Source: Verrucomicrobiota bacterium (GTDB lineage Bacteria > Verrucomicrobiota > Verrucomicrobiia > Verrucomicrobiales > Verrucomicrobiaceae). From it: 5,909 nt of DNA. The position numbers and the translations under genes were made by a program. The DNA lies in contig JAIOQF010000358.1 of assembly GCA_021413535.1 (NCBI GenBank), positions 1-5,909 of the forward strand, given 5' to 3'. Each line of letters starts with the position of its first letter. The first letter of the stretch is position 1. The notes beneath the pieces are model-generated. The model was given only the letters and a program-made list of their open reading frames with translations, ran no database searches and was not told where the DNA came from. Of the stretch, positions 1 to 4,533 are shown one piece after another.

Positions 1-866
1 AGCCGGTCGCGAATTTCGACCACCGGTTTTACACGATCCACGCCAAAGGTATCCGTGGTGCCCATGGTGAGCATGATGGTCGGCACCACGCATTCGAGTT
101 GAAAACAGGCGGTGAGCTGGCGCTCGAGCTCGCCCAGATCCATGTTGTTGCTTTCCGTCGCCCGGATGCGGATCGCCTTGCGGCGGATGTTCACGCCGAG
201 CAGCGAGAGGTTGGTCATGTTCGAGTAATGACCGACGCCCGAGTTGATGATGCGGTAGTCCTGGCCGGTTTCGAGTCCGAACTCGCGCGAAAGCGGGAGC
301 GATTTGCGGATGCCGAGCAGGTAACCGTAGAGATTGCAGAAGGTGCCGCCCATCGTGAAAATTCCCGTCGCCTGCGCTGGATCGTAACCGGCGAGCGTGG
401 CCATCTGACGGATGACCAGCGACTCCAGCTCTCCGGCCATTTCGGAGTATTCGGGGTGCACGAGATTCGCATTAGCGAGCACGCCGGCCATGCTGCCAAA
501 GAGCGCAGGATCGGATGGAGATGTCACCACATTTTCCACACTGGCGGGATCTTCCCAGTTTTTGGAAAGTGCCGCGGCGAAAACGAGCGTGGGATCCACG
601 CCACTGCGCGGGTCGCGACCGGCCGTCGGCAATCGATTCGTCTCACGCAACTGTTGCAGCAGCACCGCACCATTCGGGAACTGCCGCACTCGTTCACGCG
701 GACGGATCTTTTTTTTCCGAAACTCGACGACCTCAGAAAAAACCGGATCGGCAAAAATTGGCCAGCACGCTGGATCGCGGGAAAAGTAAAGCGCACGGAT
801 GCGGTCAATCTCATCGCGAAACGACGGAGCGATGTCGTGCGCAGCGGGAATGGACGATGGATTCAT
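1..866 (-). CDS. Group II pyridoxal-phosphate-dependent amino-acid decarboxylase (C-terminal part beyond window)
   Basis: The minus strand reads without a stop from an ATG at 866 to the window edge, giving 288 residues. Residues about 90-288 look like the PLP-binding large domain of group II decarboxylases (glutamate, diaminobutyrate and aromatic amino-acid decarboxylases). GIFTMGGTFCNLYG (168-181) is the glycine-rich phosphate-binding segment. H213 in SGVGHYSN is the likely PLP-stacking histidine. LTMGTTDTFGVD (266-277) matches the usual GTT-x-G-x-D turn. The catalytic lysine normally lies further on and is outside the window, so activity and substrate cannot be judged. The product is probably cytoplasmic and would release CO2 from an amino acid to give an amine. 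The start lies 28 bp after the ABC transporter stop on the same strand, so an operon is likely. No Shine-Dalgarno sequence precedes the ATG, only AT-rich sequence. I infer the family with good confidence but not the substrate. Confidence 0.88.
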   Translation of the reverse strand, partial: MNPSSIPAAHDIAPSFRDEIDRIRALYFSRDPACWPIFADPVFSEVVEFRKKKIRPRERVRQFPNGAVLLQQLRETNRLPTAGRDPRSGVDPTLVFAAALSKNWEDPASVENVVTSPSDPALFGSMAGVLANANLVHPEYSEMAGELESLVIRQMATLAGYDPAQATGIFTMGGTFCNLYGYLLGIRKSLPLSREFGLETGQDYRIINSGVGHYSNMTNLSLLGVNIRRKAIRIRATESNNMDLGELERQLTACFQLECVVPTIMLTMGTTDTFGVDRVKPVVEIRDR

Positions 867-894
867 TTGATTAAATTGAAAAGCAGCAGCCGAA

Positions 895-2589
895 TCACCG
901 CAGCTCCGTCCAAGTCCAGGAACCATCTTCATGCAACTCAAGCGCGGCGTCATGGCAGGAAGGATCAGGCTGGCCATCCCCGAACGAAACGCAGGTGATG
1001 CCGCGACCCGCCATGAGTTGCAAAATGCGCTTCTGCTGCGAGTCGCTCAAGGCTGAATCGAGGTGGTCGAAAAAAGCATAGTCCGGCCGGGCCAGCACGG
1101 CTCGGGCCAAGGCCATGAGTTGCTGTTCCTCGAGTGACAAGACATCGTGCCAGTTTCGCGGCGCCTCAAAGCCATCGTGTTTCGTGACCGCGGGTCCCAG
1201 TCCGACCTCCTCCAAAATGTCCAGGATCGCCTCATTGGTGATCTCGCCGTCAGCGCCCGGAGGGAGGAGAAGTTCGCGCAGCGTGCTTGTCGGAATGTAG
1301 GGTTGCTCGGTGAGGAACGCGAGTTTGTCCGCCGGCGGACGCACGATGGTCCCCTTCCCGGCATAGTAAAGTCCGGCCGATGCCCGGAAGAGAGCGTATC
1401 TCGCGGCATGGTTCGGACCATGCACAAAGACGCGTTTCCCAGGGAGGAACGAGACGTTCAGATCTTTAAGAATGACTGCGCCGTCCTCACCAGTCGAGCG
1501 CAGAGTAAGATTCCCGTAGGCGAAATGATCGGAGATCGTCTCGCAACCGATGCAGGAGGCAGTATTTCGATCCGCAGCCTTCTCGGAGGCCTCAACGTAT
1601 TCATTGAGACGCGCGATGACTGAAGCGTAGGCGGAGATCGCCTGAAACTGAGTGACAATTAACGAAAAAGCCCCCAGCAGGGCAGCGAACGCCATGGTGG
1701 ACTGGCCGATCACGCCGAACTCCACCCCGTGACGGATGAAGATCGGGGCCACGATCAGGACCGGAATCAACTGGATCATGTAGTTGTAGCCGGTCGTGAA
1801 AAAATTCAGATTCCGGTTCACGGAGATGATGCGGCGGAAATTCAATACCAACCCGTCGACGCGGGTCATGAGCCTTGCCCTCGCCCTGCTCTCATTCCCA
1901 GTCAGCGCAATTCCATCGGCATTTTCCCGCACCCGGATGAGTTCGGAACGGAAATCAGCTTCACGATCGGCCTGCTTGTAATTCAGTCTGATCAGCGGAC
2001 GCCCCAGAAGAATGGTCAGAGCCGAACCCGCGATGGCATACGCCACTGCGACCATGAACAACGACGGACTGATGGCCCAGAGAACGCCGGAGAACGAGAG
2101 CGCAGTCACGGTTCCGTTGAGAATCATGAGCAACAAGGAAAGCGTTGTGGTGGTCAGCTGCCTGACATCCTCGGTCATGCGCTGGTCGGGATTGGTGATT
2201 GCGCCGTCTTCCTCGAGATGCAGATAGATGCGCTGGTCGATATAGAGACCCGCGGTGCGATGGGTCAGCCAGTCCCGCCAGAGCAGGCCCAATCGCTCCT
2301 CGGCAAAGCGGAAGTAGACGGCGACCAAAGTTGAGCCGGCAAAAACGCCGACATACATCCAGGCATAACGGACGAAGCCATCCGAATCACGACTCTCGAT
2401 CGCCGACATGAAATAACGCCCCACATAGCTGTTCAGGACATTCATCCCGTTAATGCAGAGCATGAGAAACAGGAGTCCCGCCGCGAGCAATTTCGCCTTG
2501 CCGCCCACTGGCGATTTCATGAAAATCGCCAGACCCCGCATGAGTCGGCGAATCGTTTGGCGATTGATGGCTACTTTCTCTTCCTTCAT
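895..2589 (-). CDS. YddA/SbmA-BacA-related ABC transporter, fused membrane and nucleotide-binding domains, with degenerate ATPase motifs
   Basis: This 564-residue protein has the length and layout of the YddA/ABCD-like family. Six hydrophobic segments lie near residues 33-53, 74-94, 149-172, 174-197, 262-284 and 293-315. They include the family motif NPDQRMTEDV (133-142), which follows a DQR-x-YLHL stretch. A nucleotide-binding domain follows from about 360. It is recognisable (LKDLNVSFLPGKRVFVHGP, LREL, LSLEEQQLMALARAVLARP, SAL) but its catalytic residues are changed. Walker A reads GPNHAARY (391-398) and lacks the invariant lysine and two glycines. The Q-loop position is E428. The signature is LSLEEQQ (484-490). 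Walker B ends D508-H509, where Asp-Glu is expected. The H-loop histidine is D538. The protein would sit in the inner membrane. Related proteins move peptides, cobalamin or similar cargo, but the cargo here is unknown. ATP-driven transport is doubtful. The start at M1 has no clear ribosome binding site. It is probably the first gene of an operon with the decarboxylase. Confidence 0.88.
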   Translation of the reverse strand: MKEEKVAINRQTIRRLMRGLAIFMKSPVGGKAKLLAAGLLFLMLCINGMNVLNSYVGRYFMSAIESRDSDGFVRYAWMYVGVFAGSTLVAVYFRFAEERLGLLWRDWLTHRTAGLYIDQRIYLHLEEDGAITNPDQRMTEDVRQLTTTTLSLLLMILNGTVTALSFSGVLWAISPSLFMVAVAYAIAGSALTILLGRPLIRLNYKQADREADFRSELIRVRENADGIALTGNESRARARLMTRVDGLVLNFRRIISVNRNLNFFTTGYNYMIQLIPVLIVAPIFIRHGVEFGVIGQSTMAFAALLGAFSLIVTQFQAISAYASVIARLNEYVEASEKAADRNTASCIGCETISDHFAYGNLTLRSTGEDGAVILKDLNVSFLPGKRVFVHGPNHAARYALFRASAGLYYAGKGTIVRPPADKLAFLTEQPYIPTSTLRELLLPPGADGEITNEAILDILEEVGLGPAVTKHDGFEAPRNWHDVLSLEEQQLMALARAVLARPDYAFFDHLDSALSDSQQKRILQLMAGRGITCVSFGDGQPDPSCHDAALELHEDGSWTWTELR

Positions 2590-2815
2590 TCTATTGAAGC
2601 GGCAAGCACGGTTCGATGCATTCAGACCAAGCCCTTGGATTCGAAAATTTCAACCAGCATCTCACCGTTGGTTGCATTGCGATGCATGGAACATGGCTTA
2701 TTAAGCGGCGCTTGGCCACATTCCTTGACAGGGAACGGTTTCCATGGTTTCGGCCCCCTTTATTCTAACCGGTATTTTCTGTGGCACGTAGCAAAACTAA
2801 AAGCGGTTCGACAAA
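2590..2815. promoter_or_regulatory. Divergent intergenic region between the ABC transporter and the transglutaminase-like gene
   Basis: These 226 bp separate two divergently transcribed genes, so both promoters are expected here. I see no convincing promoter pair. TTGACA at 2725-2730 matches a -35 box, but the nearest -10-like hexamer, TATTCT at 2761-2766, is 30 bp away, which is too far. The octamer CGATGCAT occurs twice in the region, and TGCAT-TGCG-ATGCA (2673-2686) forms a short inverted repeat. No protein-coding frame was recognised in this stretch. Confidence 0.4.
2614..2687. repeat. Pair of direct CGATGCAT octamers in the divergent intergenic region
   Basis: CGATGCAT occurs at 2614-2621 and again at 2680-2687, with starts 66 bp apart. 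Each copy contains the palindrome ATGCAT, and the second is part of a 5-bp inverted repeat with a 4-nt loop. The position between divergent genes would suit a regulator binding site, but two octamers in 226 bp are weak evidence and may be chance. Confidence 0.25.
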
Positions 2816-3451
2816 ATGTTTGGCTTAACCCCTGATGAACTGGCGCTGTTCGAGAGACTAAATACTCCCGTTAAGATTCAAGATTTCATCGACAAGATTC
2901 CGATGAATTTCGAGGAAGGCGGTGGCGACACCTGTTATTCACCTAGAAGTGTTCTCAGTAAAAACAAATGCCATTGCATCGAAGCCGCCATTTTGGCAGC
3001 GTTAATTCTTCGGGTGCATGGCTATCCGCCTTTACTGCTGGATCTGACGGCATCTGCCGACGATTTTGATCACGTCATTGCCATATTCCAAATCGAGGGA
3101 AAATGGGGCGCCATCTCAAAAACCAACCATTACTCCTTGAGATACAGGGAGCCGGTCTATGAATCCATCAGGGAGCTGGTCATGAGTTATTTCCATGAGT
3201 ATTTCAATACCGCCGGCAAGAAAACGCTCAGGAGTTATTCTGATCCCGTGGACTTGAATATTTTCGAGCATGAGAATTGGATGACCACCGAAAAAGAACT
3301 GTGGGTGATACCAAATTTTCTGGTCGAAATCCCCCATCACCAAATTCTCACCAAAGATCAGCTGGCAAACCTGCGCAATGTGGACGCGATTGAAATGAAG
3401 GCCGCTGGGATTGTCGAGTATGAAAGCGAGAAGATGAAGGAGAACTTGTGA
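2816..3451 (+). CDS. Transglutaminase-like (papain-like fold) protein of unknown function
   Basis: The gene encodes 211 residues with no signal peptide or membrane segment, so it is probably cytoplasmic. The core resembles the transglutaminase-like fold. A cysteine in KCHCIEAAILAALILR (51-66, C54 or C52) starts a helix. A histidine in DDFDHVIAIFQ (82-92, H86) starts a strand, and WGAISKTNH (97-105) sits where the third triad residue is expected, perhaps as N104. This predicts a cysteine protease, amidase or transglutaminase-type reaction, but the substrate is unknown. An in-frame TAA at 2798-2800 lies 15 nt upstream and the ATG at 2816 is the first start after it. No Shine-Dalgarno sequence is present. 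The gene stands alone, divergent from the ABC operon and 182 bp before the EF-hand gene. Sampled lines of the gene are about 42-53% G+C against about 62% in lines sampled from the decarboxylase and sigma genes, which suggests a different origin. The coding call is strong; the fold assignment is moderate. Confidence 0.82.
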   Translation: MFGLTPDELALFERLNTPVKIQDFIDKIPMNFEEGGGDTCYSPRSVLSKNKCHCIEAAILAALILRVHGYPPLLLDLTASADDFDHVIAIFQIEGKWGAISKTNHYSLRYREPVYESIRELVMSYFHEYFNTAGKKTLRSYSDPVDLNIFEHENWMTTEKELWVIPNFLVEIPHHQILTKDQLANLRNVDAIEMKAAGIVEYESEKMKENL

Positions 3452-3480
3452 AGGCGATAAACGGGGCGGCTGCTCCCCAA

Positions 3481-3500
3481 TATAAAAAAATATAAAAATC
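3481..3500 (+). promoter_or_regulatory. AT-rich tract upstream of the EF-hand gene
   Basis: Two consecutive TATAAAAA units (3481-3488 and 3491-3498) make a 20-bp AT-rich island in otherwise GC-rich DNA. It lies about 135 bp upstream of the EF-hand start. It could supply a TATAAA -10 element or an UP-like element. I find no well-spaced -35 partner, so the promoter call is tentative. Confidence 0.3.
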
Positions 3501-3572
3501 TTGTCCGAATATCCCGCCCTGCTGCTGTTAGTAGGTAAGGAGTCATCCTCCGGACCGCGCGGGAACGATTGC

Positions 3573-3588
3573 GACCGCCGGGCCGGTC
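3573..3588 (+). other. Small GC-rich hairpin in the EF-hand leader
   Basis: GACCG at 3573-3577 and CGGTC at 3584-3588 are exact inverted repeats around a 6-nt loop. The palindromes TCCGGA and CCGCGCGG lie just upstream (3549-3562). If transcription starts near the AT-rich tract, these would fold within the 5' leader of the EF-hand mRNA. The hairpin is short and could be incidental in GC-rich sequence. The rest of the 3452-3633 gap shows no gene. Confidence 0.25.
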
Positions 3589-3633
3589 ATCTCATCCGCA
3601 ATCAAAATAGTAATCCACCCAGAACCGACAAAT

Positions 3634-3936
3634 ATGAAAAAGACCCTGATCATCAGCGCGCTTCTTGCGCTCGCCATCGGAACCCCATCCGCCTTTGCCA
3701 AAGGAGGGAAAGGGAAGGGCGGAAAAGGAGCCGCCACCAGCACCAGCGAATTCGCCAAATACGACACCAACGCTGACGGCGTGCTGGAAGACAGTGAAAA
3801 AAGCGCCATTAAAAAGGCCTTCGACACCGACTCCGGCCTGAAGAAATACGACACCAACGGTGACGGCAAACTCGATGACAGTGAAATCTCTGCCATCAAG
3901 CCAGCAGGCACTGCCGCCAAAAAGAAGAAGAAATAA
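3634..3936 (+). CDS. Small secreted EF-hand calcium-binding protein
   Basis: This 100-residue protein begins with a clear Sec signal peptide: MKK, a hydrophobic core ISALLALAIG, then TPSAFA with likely cleavage after A22. A basic Gly-Lys linker follows (KGGKGKGGKG, 23-32). Two canonical EF-hand loops come next: D44-T-N-A-D-G-V-L-E-D-S-E55 and D73-T-N-G-D-G-K-L-D-D-S-E84. Both have acidic or amide side chains at positions 1, 3 and 5, Gly at 6 and Glu at 12, so both should bind calcium. The loops sit in a 19-residue internal duplication. The C-terminus is five lysines. The mature protein would be exported and could bind Ca2+, while its basic ends may contact anionic polymers; that last role is inference. 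The start is fixed by the signal peptide; no Shine-Dalgarno sequence precedes it. It is followed by a strong hairpin and then the sigma factor gene. Confidence 0.9.
   Translation: MKKTLIISALLALAIGTPSAFAKGGKGKGGKGAATSTSEFAKYDTNADGVLEDSEKSAIKKAFDTDSGLKKYDTNGDGKLDDSEISAIKPAGTAAKKKKK
3757..3900 (+). repeat. Internal duplication encoding the two EF-hand units
   Basis: Residues 42-60 (3757-3813) and 71-89 (3844-3900) align without gaps with 15 of 19 residues identical. The first 16 nucleotides of the two units are identical, and later positions differ partly at synonymous sites. This points to a duplication of one EF-hand unit followed by divergence. Confidence 0.75.
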
Positions 3937-3955
3937 GACTCGTTAAATTCATCGC

Positions 3956-3980
3956 GCCGGCGGCCTGCATGGCCGCCGGC
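3956..3980 (+). terminator. Perfect 10-bp stem, 5-nt loop hairpin between the EF-hand and sigma factor genes
   Basis: GCCGGCGGCC (3956-3965) and GGCCGCCGGC (3971-3980) are exact reverse complements around a TGCAT loop. The stem is all G-C, so it should be very stable. It begins 20 bp after the EF-hand stop and ends 13 bp before the sigma ATG. The downstream sequence CCACATTTATC has only a short broken T run, so it is not a textbook intrinsic terminator. It may terminate or attenuate EF-hand transcripts, protect the mRNA 3' end, or hinder ribosome access to the sigma start. A protein-binding palindrome is also possible. Confidence 0.6.
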
Positions 3981-3993
3981 CCACATTTATCAC

Positions 3994-4533
3994 ATGAGCG
4001 CAGTGCCCAATGAAATCGAGAGCCGCCAGCGCCTAGTGTCCCTCTGGACCCGGCACCAGCGGCAGATTTTCGGTTACATCTTGGCGCTAATTCCTTCACG
4101 CCATGATGCCGATGATATCTTGCAGGAAACAGGCTTGGTAGTGTGTTCCAAATTTGATGACTTTGTCGAAGGCACTGATTTCGTTGCCTGGGCCTGCCAG
4201 ATCGCCTGGTGGCAGGTGCGCTCGGCGCGACAAAAATTCGCGCGCTCAAAAGTAATTTTTGATAACGATGTGCTCGAGGCCGCCGCACCGCAGTTCGCCC
4301 TGATGGCCCGCGAAGTGGATGCACGACACGAAGCTCTCGGGAATTGCCTGCAAAAACTGCACGCGCGCGACCGCGAACTGGTGCTAACGCGCTACGAGCG
4401 CGGCCACGGCGTGGAAGAAGCTGCCAAACGAAGCGGACGCACGATGGAAGCCGCCTACCGTGCGCTGAACCGCATCCGCAAACTGCTGGCCGATTGCGTA
4501 ACTTATCAGCTTTCACAGGAGGGCGCGCAATGA
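3994..4533 (+). CDS. ECF-type RNA polymerase sigma factor, Rhodopirellula/Verrucomicrobium family
   Basis: The product has 179 residues, normal for an ECF sigma factor with only regions 2 and 4. Region 2 spans about 14-80: LWTRHQRQIFGYILAL, then DADDILQET (38-46), which binds core polymerase, then FVAWACQIAWWQVRS (63-77), covering the -10 recognition and melting part. A linker follows. Region 4 spans about 112-168, with the helix-turn-helix GVEEAAKRSGRTMEAAYRALNRIRKLL (139-165 region) for -35 recognition. These features fit the sigma family that is expanded in Planctomycetes and Verrucomicrobia. It should direct polymerase to a small regulon, possibly including its own operon. Its stop overlaps the start of the FecR/LamG gene by ATGA, so the two are translationally coupled. 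That membrane protein is the likely anti-sigma partner. No Shine-Dalgarno sequence precedes its ATG, and a stable hairpin ends 13 bp upstream. Confidence 0.92.
   Translation: MSAVPNEIESRQRLVSLWTRHQRQIFGYILALIPSRHDADDILQETGLVVCSKFDDFVEGTDFVAWACQIAWWQVRSARQKFARSKVIFDNDVLEAAAPQFALMAREVDARHEALGNCLQKLHARDRELVLTRYERGHGVEEAAKRSGRTMEAAYRALNRIRKLLADCVTYQLSQEGAQ
4517..4522 (+). promoter_or_regulatory. Strong Shine-Dalgarno (AGGAGG) for the FecR/LamG gene
   Basis: AGGAGG lies 7 nt before the ATG at 4530, inside the last codons of the sigma gene. It fixes the start of the downstream gene and supports translational coupling through the ATGA overlap. It is the only consensus Shine-Dalgarno seen before a start in this window. 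Confidence 0.85.

Noticed and set aside
99..998. A 299-codon open frame on the plus strand opposite the decarboxylase gene
   Set aside because: It is rich in Arg, His and Gly with no recognisable domain, and the opposite strand encodes a clear PLP decarboxylase over the same bases. It also crosses into the end of the ABC transporter gene. It is a GC-driven shadow.
1729..2334. A 201-codon open frame on the plus strand inside the ABC transporter gene
   Set aside because: It is antisense to the membrane domain. Its product is a low-complexity mix of charged and polar residues without a motif.
2725..2766. TTGACA ... TATTCT as a sigma-70 promoter for the transglutaminase-like gene
   Set aside because: The hexamers are separated by 30 bp rather than about 17, and no good -10 box lies at the right distance from TTGACA.
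3463..3478. GGGG...CCCC hairpin after the transglutaminase-like gene as a terminator
   Set aside because: The stem is only 4 bp with an 8-nt interior, and the following sequence is A-rich rather than T-rich on the transcribed strand.
3543..3986. A 147-codon open frame on the minus strand over the EF-hand gene
   Set aside because: Its hydrophobic and Ser-rich product mirrors the Lys/Asp-rich EF-hand coding strand, and it begins inside the hairpin region. The plus-strand protein has a signal peptide and two canonical calcium loops.
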